This document shows positions 1-5,963 of a stretch of 7,432 nt of DNA, piece by piece (the first letter of the stretch is position 1; each line of letters starts with the position of its first letter). The DNA is from Anaerolinea sp. (GTDB taxonomy: Bacteria > Chloroflexota > Anaerolineae > JAAEKA01). The stretch lies in contig JACSRL010000176.1 of NCBI GenBank assembly GCA_014879765.1, forward strand, positions 1-7,432, in the 5' to 3' direction. The translations under genes and the position numbers were made by a program. The notes beneath the pieces are model-generated. The model made no database searches. It had not been told where the DNA came from and saw only the letters and a program-made list of their open reading frames with translations.

Positions 1-35
1 GCTTCATTATACACATCCCCCCAAGACTCCCGAAG

Positions 36-79
36 TCTCAAAACAAACAGAGGCCCGGACTGGGTGTCCGGGCCTCTGT
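36..79 (-). terminator. Intrinsic (rho-independent) terminator after the DUF2892 gene
   Basis: A perfect 14-bp inverted repeat (47-60 with 66-79) encloses a 5-nt loop. Read on the minus strand, the stem is followed directly by a T-rich run (TTGTTTTGAGA). It starts 21 nt after the stop codon of the small membrane protein gene, where the end of a transcript is expected. It should end that gene's mRNA and any read-through from the met operon upstream. The plus-strand flank after the stem is not T-rich, so I read it as acting on minus-strand transcripts. Confidence 0.88.
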
Positions 80-99
80 GGGCAACGACTGAAACGCGC

Positions 100-309
100 C
101 TACGACTTTGAGCCGCCGGCGATGAACTGCATCAGGCAGCGGCCCCAGATGCCCATGATGACGGGCACGACGCCGATGATGGCCACGATCACGCCGCCTG
201 TGCTGCCGGCCAGCGGCCCCATCAGGCCCAGCCAGATCAACACCAGACCCAGAACGACGCGCACAATGCGCCCAACGGTGGAATTCATGAAAGCAACCAG
301 ACCAGCCAT
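100..309 (-). CDS. Small YgaP-like transmembrane protein (DUF2892 family)
   Basis: This 69-residue protein resembles the DUF2892/YgaP-like transmembrane domain (Pfam PF11127). It has a short N-terminus with N9 and R14/R17, a first hydrophobic helix (about 18-33, VVLGLVLIWLGLMGPL), a Gly/Ser-containing turn, a second helix (about 38-54), and a closing RCLMQFIAG segment where family members usually have a CPLY-like motif. It probably sits in the cytoplasmic membrane as a two-helix hairpin. The family's role is poorly defined; some members are fused to rhodanese domains, a loose link to sulfur chemistry. The start is supported by an ideal AGGAGG ribosome binding site (316-321), 6 nt before ATG. 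It lies 114 nt after metW on the same strand and could be read through from the met operon or have its own promoter. The family call is from pattern recognition alone. Confidence 0.75.
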   Translation of the reverse strand: MAGLVAFMNSTVGRIVRVVLGLVLIWLGLMGPLAGSTGGVIVAIIGVVPVIMGIWGRCLMQFIAGGSKS

Positions 310-315
310 GGATGA

Positions 316-358
316 CCTCCTGCGGTGTAAGGGTGGTTTTGTGTTTGAACTACACCGC
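316..358 (-). promoter_or_regulatory. Leader hairpin abutting a strong ribosome binding site
   Basis: An 8-bp perfect inverted repeat (322-329 with 351-358, 21-nt loop) ends exactly where the AGGAGG ribosome binding site (316-321) of the DUF2892 gene begins on the mRNA. The hairpin could stabilise the 5' end or keep the ribosome binding site single-stranded; it could also be a protein-binding dyad. The pairing is visible in the sequence, but a function is only inferred. Confidence 0.4.
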
Positions 359-378
359 TGAGATGCTCACCAGAGCGT
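352..378 (-). repeat. Shared leader element, copy A (DUF2892 leader)
   Basis: Read on the plus strand this contains TGAGATG (359-365) and then TCACCAGAGCGT (367-378). The same two blocks, with one extra base between them, occur at 3738-3758 in the leader of metY. Copy A ends about 43 nt before the DUF2892 start codon. Because both copies sit on the same strand at a similar distance from a start codon, an operator or leader-RNA element is possible; a dispersed repeat is the alternative. Confidence 0.5.
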
Positions 379-423
379 TCCGGTTACTTCACTGCTCAGC
401 CTCAAGCGCCGGGCCAATCCAGC

Positions 424-1074
424 TTACATCGGTTTGCTCCGCGTCGCCCGCTCCAGCCGGAAGACCGCGGTGGTCGCCAACAGGTTCTTGACCTTGATGA
501 TGCGCGCCCGCCGGCCGCGGTTCAGATAGATCTCGCGGGTGATGGCGATGCCCACCTGCTGGCAGAAGCCGGCGAAGTCGGTGATGCTGACCGCCTGCCA
601 GCGGGGCGCGTCGTACCAGTGCTGCGGCAGATCGGGGGCCAGCGGCACGCGGCCGGTCAGCAGCAGCTCCAGCCGGCAGCGCCAGTAGCCCCAGTTGGAA
701 AAGCTGACCAGCGCGCTTCTGCCCACCCGCAGCATCTCGGCCAGGATCGCGGCCGGATCGTCCAGAAAGGGCAGGGTCTGGCTGAGGATCACCACGTCGA
801 AGCTTTCCGCGGGGTAGTCGGCCAGTCCCTCTTGCAGATGGCCCTGGCGCACGCTCAGCCCGCGCTGGACGCAGGCCATCACGCCGGCCTCGCTCAATTC
901 GATGCCGCGGCCGCGTGCCTGTTTGTGGCGCACCAGATAGGCCAGCAGCGCGCCGTCGCCGCAGCCCAGGTCCAGCACCTTGGCCCCGGCCGGCGTCAGA
1001 TCGGCCACCGCCTGCAGGTCGGGCCGCAGCGCGGCATAGGCCGCAGCCGCCTGCTCGCTGGTTGCCGTTACCAT
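424..1074 (-). CDS. metW: Methionine biosynthesis protein MetW
   Basis: This 216-residue protein is a class I SAM-methyltransferase fold protein of the MetW family. Seen here: motif I VLDLGCGDG (33-41), an acidic strand end RGIEL (56-60), VILSQTLPFLDDP (95-107), EMLRVGRSALVSFSNWGYWRCRLELLLTGRVP (113-144) and the QHWYD segment (151-155), all strongly MetW-like. Length fits the family (about 200 residues) with a slightly long C-terminus. MetW is cytoplasmic and typically encoded next to metX; it is generally regarded as supporting homoserine acetylation by MetX, though its own reaction is not well settled. The ATG at 1074 follows GGGGG (1080-1084) at 5-nt spacing. It is the third gene of the metY-metX-metW unit, 91 nt after metX, across a repeat-filled junction. 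Expression is expected to follow the SAM riboswitch upstream of metY. Confidence 0.93.
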   Translation of the reverse strand: MVTATSEQAAAAYAALRPDLQAVADLTPAGAKVLDLGCGDGALLAYLVRHKQARGRGIELSEAGVMACVQRGLSVRQGHLQEGLADYPAESFDVVILSQTLPFLDDPAAILAEMLRVGRSALVSFSNWGYWRCRLELLLTGRVPLAPDLPQHWYDAPRWQAVSITDFAGFCQQVGIAITREIYLNRGRRARIIKVKNLLATTAVFRLERATRSKPM

Positions 1075-1098
1075 GACATCCCCCAGGCGCGGCGCAGC

Positions 1099-1129
1099 GG
1101 GATGCTTCTGCGCCTCCGGTCAGCATGAC
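1099..1129 (-). repeat. Degenerate TCATGCTGA-type intergenic repeat
   Basis: On the minus strand this reads GTCATGCTGA, then a GC-rich middle and GAAGCATCCC. ATGCT (1102-1106) and AGCAT (1122-1126) can pair as a short stem. It resembles the widespread intergenic repeat class of the form TCATGCTGAGCG...GAAGCATCTC that I recall from many GC-rich genomes, here diverged. It lies between metX and metW, immediately beside the 7-bp repeat array. Confidence 0.4.
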
Positions 1130-1130
1130 A

Positions 1131-1179
1131 ACACGACACACGCTTCACGCACCACGTGTCACGCTTCACGTTTCACTCC
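1131..1179 (-). repeat. Degenerate 7-bp tandem repeat overlapping the metX stop codon
   Basis: Seven consecutive 7-bp units can be read on the plus strand: acacgac, acacgct, tcacgca, ccacgtg, tcacgct, tcacgtt, tcactcc. On the minus strand the unit is GTGAAGC-like. The array covers the last few codons of metX (residues RSET) and supplies its TGA stop codon at 1166-1168, then fills much of the metX-metW gap. Such low-complexity heptads probably arise by slippage; a function is not evident. Confidence 0.7.
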
Positions 1180-2311
1180 TCAGCCGCCCCAGAAAGCTGC
1201 CCAGCAGCCGCGTCATCGTCTCCACCTCCACCAGGAACGCGTCGTGGCCCCAGGAGCTTTCGATGTCCAGATAGGTCACGTCGCAGCCGGCCGCGGTCAG
1301 CGCCCGCACCAGCTCCTTGCTGTGATAGCTGGGATAGAGCCAGTCGCTGGTGAAACTGATCACCAGAAAGGCGGTGTCGGCCGCGCTCTCGAAGGCTGCG
1401 GCCAGCGAGCCGCCCTGCTGCCCGGCCGGGTCGAAGTAGTCCAGCGCCTTGGTGACGTAGAGATAGCTGTTGGCGTCGAAGCGGCGGGTGAACTTGTCGC
1501 CGTTGTGCTTCAGGTAGCTCTCGATCTCGAATTCGGTCTGGAACTCGTAGCCGTAGCGTTCCCGCCCCTGCAAGCGCCGGCCGAACTTCTCGTGCATCGA
1601 CTGCTCGCTGAGATAGGTAATGTGTCCCACCATGCGCGCCACGGAGAGACCGGCGTCGGGCCGCTTGCCGTTGTTGTAGTAGTCGCCCTGGTTCCAGGCC
1701 GGGTCGGCATAGATCGCCTGCCGCCCCACCTCGCCGAAGGCGATCAGCATGGGGCTGTGGCGGGCAGTGGTGGCGATGGGAATGGCGGCGCGCACCCGCT
1801 GCGGATGGTGCGCGGCCCATTCCAGCACCTGCATCCCCCCCATGCTGCCGCCAGCCACCGCCAGCAGCCGCTCGATGCCCAGATGATCCAGCAGCTTCAC
1901 CTGCGCCCGCACCATGTCGCCGATGGTCACCACGGGAAAGTGCAGGCCATAGGGCTGGCCGGTGGCCGGATCGACGCTGCTGGGCCCACTGGAGCCGTAG
2001 CAACTGCCCAGCACATTGCTGCACAGAACGAAGTAGTGGTCGGTGTCGAAGGCCTTGCCCGGCCCGATGCAGTCGTCCCACCAGCCTGGCTGGGCGTCGT
2101 CCGGCGCCAGATAGCCGGCCGCGTGCGCGCCTCCGCTCAGCGCATGGCAAACCAGGATCGCGTTGGAGCGATCGGCGTTCAGCCGGCCATAGGCTTCGTA
2201 GGCCAGCGTCACCGGGCTCAACGTCGCGCCGCTCTCCAACGCAAAGGGTTCATCCTGGGCGAAGGTGAAGGTTTGCGTTTGTACAAGGCCGACAGAGTTG
2301 GATGGGAACAT
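1166..2311 (-). CDS. metX: Homoserine O-acetyltransferase
   Basis: This 381-residue alpha/beta-hydrolase-fold enzyme transfers acetyl from acetyl-CoA to L-homoserine, giving O-acetylhomoserine, the substrate of MetY. The catalytic triad is visible: nucleophile Ser156 in GGSMGG, Asp323 in TSDWLYP, and His356 in GHDAF. Other family segments are LVCHALSGGAH (53-63), the WWDDCIGPGKAFDTD stretch (77-91), GSSGPSSVDPATGQPYG (106-122) and the helical lid after ARMVGHITYLSE (225-236). Length matches MetX (about 370-390). The call as acetyl- rather than succinyltransferase rests on the MetX-type sequence and the neighbouring metY; acyl specificity cannot be proved from sequence alone. The ATG at 2311 has only a weak ribosome binding site (GGA about 9 nt upstream), and the gene follows metY after 95 nt, so it depends on the operon promoter. 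Its last codons lie in a 7-bp repeat array. Confidence 0.96.
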   Translation of the reverse strand: MFPSNSVGLVQTQTFTFAQDEPFALESGATLSPVTLAYEAYGRLNADRSNAILVCHALSGGAHAAGYLAPDDAQPGWWDDCIGPGKAFDTDHYFVLCSNVLGSCYGSSGPSSVDPATGQPYGLHFPVVTIGDMVRAQVKLLDHLGIERLLAVAGGSMGGMQVLEWAAHHPQRVRAAIPIATTARHSPMLIAFGEVGRQAIYADPAWNQGDYYNNGKRPDAGLSVARMVGHITYLSEQSMHEKFGRRLQGRERYGYEFQTEFEIESYLKHNGDKFTRRFDANSYLYVTKALDYFDPAGQQGGSLAAAFESAADTAFLVISFTSDWLYPSYHSKELVRALTAAGCDVTYLDIESSWGHDAFLVEVETMTRLLGSFLGRLRSET

Positions 2312-2336
2312 GATGGTCGATCCGAAGCGACGGAGG

Positions 2337-2405
2337 GGCAGATTGGCAGATCGACGACGCCTCAGCGTGACCGATCGGCCAATCTGCCAACCTGCTGATC
2401 AGCAG
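2337..2405 (-). repeat. Two palindromes in the metY-metX junction
   Basis: Arms 2337-2353 and 2372-2388 pair at 16 of 17 positions around an 18-nt loop. Next to them, CTGCTGATCAGCAG (2392-2405) is a perfect 14-bp palindrome, ending one base before the metY stop codon. No T-run follows on the minus strand, so this is not an intrinsic terminator. In the operon mRNA it would form a strong stem-loop between metY and metX, possibly an RNA-stability or processing site, or a copy of a dispersed palindromic repeat. Confidence 0.6.
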
Positions 2406-2406
2406 T

Positions 2407-3702
<1,296 letters not shown>

Positions 3703-3710
3703 GGTGGTTG

Positions 3711-3718
3711 CTTCTCCT
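3711..3718 (-). promoter_or_regulatory. metY ribosome binding site that fixes the start
   Basis: AGGAGAAG on the minus strand lies 8 nt before ATG 3702. It supports this start over the upstream in-frame GTG at 3750, which would add 16 residues without family resemblance. Confidence 0.75.
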
Positions 3719-3732
3719 GTCGCGTAAGATGA

Positions 3733-3758
3733 ACACCTGAGATGGATCACCAGAGCGT
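3733..3758 (-). repeat. Shared leader element, copy B (metY leader)
   Basis: Plus-strand blocks TGAGATG (3738-3744) and TCACCAGAGCGT (3747-3758) repeat those at 359-378 in the leader of the DUF2892 gene. ACACC precedes both, at slightly different spacing. Copy B lies about 36-56 nt before the metY start and after the terminator, so it is in the mRNA only when transcription passes the riboswitch. CCAGA-GCG-TCTGG (3750-3762) makes a small dyad across its edge. Confidence 0.5.
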
Positions 3759-3841
3759 CTGGCCCGGCGGGACGCCTGGTCGATCGGTCAACAAAAAAAG
3801 ATACTATTCAGCCGTAAGTGCCCGGCACCTGAACAGTTACC

Positions 3842-3878
3842 AAAAAAAAACCTTTCTCGCCTGGAAGAGGAGAAAGGT
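3842..3878 (-). terminator. Riboswitch-controlled intrinsic terminator
   Basis: The perfect 8-bp stem 3851-3858 with 3870-3877 (CCTTTCTC/GAGAAAGG, 11-nt loop) gains one A-T pair at 3850/3878. It is followed on the minus strand by nine T residues (3842-3850, the first of which may join the stem). It sits about 80 nt after the SAM aptamer and 140 nt before metY, with no gene in between, as expected for the off-state of a transcription-terminating riboswitch. Confidence 0.93.
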
Positions 3879-3970
3879 ATGCGGATGCACCTGACGCATT
3901 GCGCTGACACAAAGACATCCCCAAGGGGGATGATCAGGACGTGTCAACGCCACCTGATCTCATCTTCCAG
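3861..3970 (-). promoter_or_regulatory. Antiterminator pairing and structured connector of the riboswitch
   Basis: The 3' side of aptamer P1 (3958-3970, CTGGAAGATGAGA on the minus strand) is complementary at 12 of 13 positions to TCTCCTCTTCCAG (3861-3873), which forms part of the 5' stem and the loop of the terminator. The two folds are mutually exclusive: P1 plus terminator, or antiterminator. Between them lies a 10-bp helix with one G-U pair (3901-3910 with 3941-3950) that encloses a CATCCCC/GGGGATG hairpin (3916-3922 with 3926-3932), which would bring the antiterminator strands together. Confidence 0.8.
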
Positions 3971-4078
3971 AACAAGTCTGCCGGATTTGGCACCCTGGCG
4001 CTCATGCAGCGTCCTTACTGCACGAACCGGGTTGTCGAGGCTTCACAGGGCCGGTCCCTCTGCCTCTCTGGATAAGAG
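3958..4078 (-). promoter_or_regulatory. SAM-I riboswitch (S-box) aptamer
   Basis: On the minus strand the region starts CTCTTATCCAGAGAGG, continues GAGGGACCGGCCC and CGACAACC, and ends GGGTGCCAAATCC followed by TTCTGGAAGATGAGA, which are the conserved blocks of the SAM-I class. P1 pairs CTCTTATC with GATGAGA (with one G-U pair). P2 is GAGGC/GCCTC around the kink-turn region and pseudoknot loop, P3 is CGTGCAG/CTGCATG, and P4 is CAGA/TCTG. The aptamer of about 121 nt is typical. It senses S-adenosylmethionine and, through the downstream terminator, should lower transcription of metYXW when SAM is abundant. Confidence 0.97.
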
Positions 4079-4104
4079 TTCGGAGTATTCGGTTGTAGGG
4101 CGGT

Positions 4105-4133
4105 AGAATACCCAGGTGGGGCTGATCTGTCAA
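4105..4133 (-). promoter_or_regulatory. Sigma70-type promoter of the met operon
   Basis: A perfect -35 TTGACA (4128-4133) is separated by exactly 17 nt from TATTCT (4105-4110, 4 of 6 matches to the -10 consensus). The expected start of transcription, near 4098, lies about 20 nt before the first base of the aptamer, an ordinary arrangement for an S-box leader. Confidence 0.75.
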
Positions 4134-4226
4134 ATCTGGCAACAGCCGAACGCCGGCGGCGCGAAGCGCCTGCAGTGGCATCAGAAACTGGGCTTGCAAC
4201 TGCGCCCTTTGCCGTCAAGAACCTGG

Positions 4227-4264
4227 CCAAACTTCAACGGCCGGCTTTGCCGTCCGAAGTTTGG
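4227..4264 (-). terminator. Stem-loop after the Uma2 gene (possible terminator)
   Basis: CCAAACTTC (4227-4235) pairs perfectly with GAAGTTTGG (4256-4264), and inside it CGGC/GCCG closes a TTT loop, with GG/CC in between. It starts 22 nt after the Uma2 stop codon. The minus-strand sequence after the stem (CCAGGTTCTTGACGG) lacks a proper T-run, so termination would be weak; it may be a factor-dependent or mRNA 3'-end-protecting structure. Confidence 0.45.
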
Positions 4265-4286
4265 GACGTCACGACTGGCTGAGCGG

Positions 4287-5087
4287 CTACAACTGCTGAT
4301 CCTGTCCGCGCAGCCGTGCGAGCTCGGCGCGCAGGCGGGCGTTCTCCGCAGCAACCTGCGCCGCGCGCTCCTCAGCCGCATCCGCACGCTCCACAGCATA
4401 GACCACGCGCGCTTCGGCCAGGCGCGCCTCGGCCTCGGCCGCAGCGCGCGCTTCTTCGTCGGTCAACAGCCGCTGGCCCGTTCCCAGGTCGAAGAAACGC
4501 AGCATGTTGTCCTCGTCCAGCGCCAGGCGCAGGCCCAGCAGCCGGCTGACGTATTCAGGCGGCTCACCGGCCGCCGGCGCAAAACTCAGCTCTCCCAACT
4601 CCAGCGCCTGATTCTGCGGCTGCATCGGCGCATAGTCGCCGTCGACCAGCTCATAGCCTGCCAGCGGCGGCTTCAGATAATCGGCGGTGGGGTCATACAG
4701 GTAGTACTCCTGGACGCCCAGCCAGGCATACAGGGCCATCTTGCCCACCTGATCCTCCCGCCGCGTGGTCTTGGACGTTACCTCGAAGACGACCTTGGGT
4801 GCGACGCCCTCCTCCCACAGCTTGTAGATGTCGCGGCGATGCGGCGTCACCCCCCACACCACGAAACAATCAGGGGCGACCGATTTGCGCGGGTTGCCCT
4901 CCTGGTAATAGAGCAACAGATTGCCGGTGACGTAGACCTGCTGGCCGGCGAAATAACGCCGCAACAGGTTGATGACGTAGACCATCAGGTCGCGATGCAG
5001 ATCAGATTCGGCCATAGGCTTCCCGTCCGACTGAGGATATTCGACCGCGCCGGTCGCTGACTTGATAGGTTTCAGTTGCACTGTCAT
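4287..5087 (-). CDS. Uma2-family putative restriction endonuclease with C-terminal coiled coil
   Basis: This 266-residue protein matches the Uma2 family (DUF820, PD-(D/E)XK nuclease-like fold). Candidate active-site residues are Asp73 in VAPDCFVV, Glu102 in VVFEVTSKTTRRED, and the nearby Lys106. The conserved VGKMALYAWLGVQEYYLYDP segment (114-133) follows, as usual in this family. From about 205 to 264 the protein is rich in Ala, Glu, Arg and Leu (for example AEARLAEARVVYAVERADAAEERAAQ) and should form a coiled coil, seen in many Uma2 proteins. The ATG at 5087 is fixed by GAGGTG (5094-5099) 6 nt upstream; the frame stays open further upstream but without family resemblance. The biological role of Uma2 proteins is not established, and they are often multicopy in Chloroflexota and Cyanobacteria. 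No partner gene such as a methyltransferase or transposase is present, so it looks solitary. Confidence 0.85.
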   Translation of the reverse strand: MTVQLKPIKSATGAVEYPQSDGKPMAESDLHRDLMVYVINLLRRYFAGQQVYVTGNLLLYYQEGNPRKSVAPDCFVVWGVTPHRRDIYKLWEEGVAPKVVFEVTSKTTRREDQVGKMALYAWLGVQEYYLYDPTADYLKPPLAGYELVDGDYAPMQPQNQALELGELSFAPAAGEPPEYVSRLLGLRLALDEDNMLRFFDLGTGQRLLTDEEARAAAEAEARLAEARVVYAVERADAAEERAAQVAAENARLRAELARLRGQDQQL

Positions 5088-5106
5088 ACGATACACCTCA
5101 CAATGG

Positions 5107-5200
5107 ATGCGTGACTCGTGATGCGTAACCGGAGGGAGCTTGCGCCGAAAGGCGATTGGTTCCGCATTTCGGGTCACGCATTCCGGCTCAAGGCTCACGC
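5107..5200. repeat. Palindromic element made of inverted 7-bp repeats
   Basis: Arms 5107-5130 and 5158-5181 are inverted copies matching at 20 of 24 positions, and inside them CGCC-GAAA-GGCG (5143-5154) forms a further short stem. The left arm reads as 7-bp units GTGACTC, GTGATGC, GTAACCG on the plus strand. The right side reads on the minus strand as GTGAGCC, TTGAGCC, GGAATGC, GTGACCC, GAAATGC. The element fills the 107-nt gap between the aldolase and Uma2 genes and contains the aldolase stop codon (5195-5197). I see no coding capacity and no T-run. Confidence 0.6.
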
Positions 5201-5962
5201 TCCCGCGGCAATGACCCTCTGCCGGTAATGCTCGTCCGGCCGGGTGTGGATGCGGGCCACGGCTTCGGCGCTCATGAAGTTGGGACCGCCCATGGCGTAG
5301 GTCCCGGCCAAGATGCGCGCGGCCTTCACGGCCATGGCGGTGATGTTCTCCACCTGCTGTGCGCTGCGGCCCAGCGCGATCAGGCCGTGGTTCTGCATGT
5401 GAATGACCTTGGGAACCTCGCCGTAATAGTCGATGTGCGCGTCGATGTGCGCCTTCACTGCCCGCGCCAGCGGTGGACCGGGATCGACGTAGGGGATCAA
5501 CACCGGCGCCGGGCCCAGTACCACGATCTCGTCGGGAAAGAGCCGGCCGGCAAAGGCCGCGTCGAAGCCCACGGAGCAGGTGAGCGCATTGATGGCCGTC
5601 GGGTGGGTGTGGCCGACGAAGTTGATCCCCTCCAGTTGCAGACAAACCGCGTGCAACACCGTCTCGACCGAGGGATGCCCGCCGCTGGCCGCGTCCAGCT
5701 TGGCCTCGATCAGCCCCTGCTTGATCTCGGCATCGCTGAGGGTGGGCGCGCTCAGCATGGCCAGCACCCGGTCGAAGCGCACCTCCACAAAGCCGGCGGC
5801 GTCGATGGTGCGCAGCTCAGTGCCGCTGGCCTTCACCCAGAAGGTGGCGTCGCTGGCCCGCGTCGACGTGTTGCCTTCGCCCAGAATGGCGTAGTCCCGG
5901 GCCGGGTCGCCCAGGGCACGCGACAGATGAACAAGTTGCTGCAAGAGATCATGGTTTGACAT
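5195..5962 (-). CDS. Class II aldolase/adducin family protein
   Basis: This 255-residue cytoplasmic protein has the class II aldolase fold, which uses Zn2+ to cleave or epimerise phosphorylated sugars such as fuculose-1-phosphate, rhamnulose-1-phosphate or ribulose-5-phosphate. Counting from ATG 5962: GEGNTS (28-33) and KASGT (44-48) are the substrate-phosphate region, Glu100 in PSVETVLHA is at the catalytic acid position, and His118, His120 (HTHPT) and His192 (QNHG) are the expected metal ligands. All key residues are present, so it is probably active, but the substrate cannot be named. The frame can start at GTG 5971, but AGGTGA (5968-5973) lies over that codon and 5 nt before ATG 5962, so I chose the ATG. 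The upstream dehydrogenase stop codon ends 1 nt before this ATG, implying translational coupling. The stop codon lies in a 7-bp repeat. Confidence 0.88.
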   Translation of the reverse strand: MSNHDLLQQLVHLSRALGDPARDYAILGEGNTSTRASDATFWVKASGTELRTIDAAGFVEVRFDRVLAMLSAPTLSDAEIKQGLIEAKLDAASGGHPSVETVLHAVCLQLEGINFVGHTHPTAINALTCSVGFDAAFAGRLFPDEIVVLGPAPVLIPYVDPGPPLARAVKAHIDAHIDYYGEVPKVIHMQNHGLIALGRSAQQVENITAMAVKAARILAGTYAMGGPNFMSAEAVARIHTRPDEHYRQRVIAAGA

Positions 5963-5963
5963 G

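Noticed and set aside
6..11. Perfect -10 box TATAAT on the minus strand, for a gene beyond the left edge
   Set aside because: No acceptable -35 hexamer occurs 16-18 nt upstream, and the gene it would serve is outside the window. It remains possible but unsupported.
24..38. Small AGACT/AGTCT hairpin after the first terminator
   Set aside because: A 5-bp stem is too short to call, and no T-run follows.
1073..2398. Long plus-strand open frame (441 codons) opposite metX
   Set aside because: It is antisense to a MetX gene with an intact catalytic triad; its translation is low in structure and shows no family motif. Such frames are common opposite GC-rich genes.
3703..3750. Earlier GTG start for metY at 3750
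   Set aside because: No ribosome binding site, the added residues do not resemble MetY, and the shared leader element lies there.
3793..3799. Second intrinsic terminator at the T7 run in the metY leader
   Set aside because: The only upstream stem (GCCG/CGGC) is 4 bp and sits 11 nt away from the T-run.
4116..5060. Plus-strand open frame (314 codons) opposite Uma2 and the met promoter
   Set aside because: It overlaps the promoter region and is antisense to Uma2, without a ribosome binding site or family motif.
5088..5645. N-terminal extension of Uma2 upstream of 5087
   Set aside because: The extension runs through the palindromic element and into the aldolase gene in another frame, is Arg/Gly-rich, and lacks Uma2 resemblance. 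GAGGTG supports ATG 5087.
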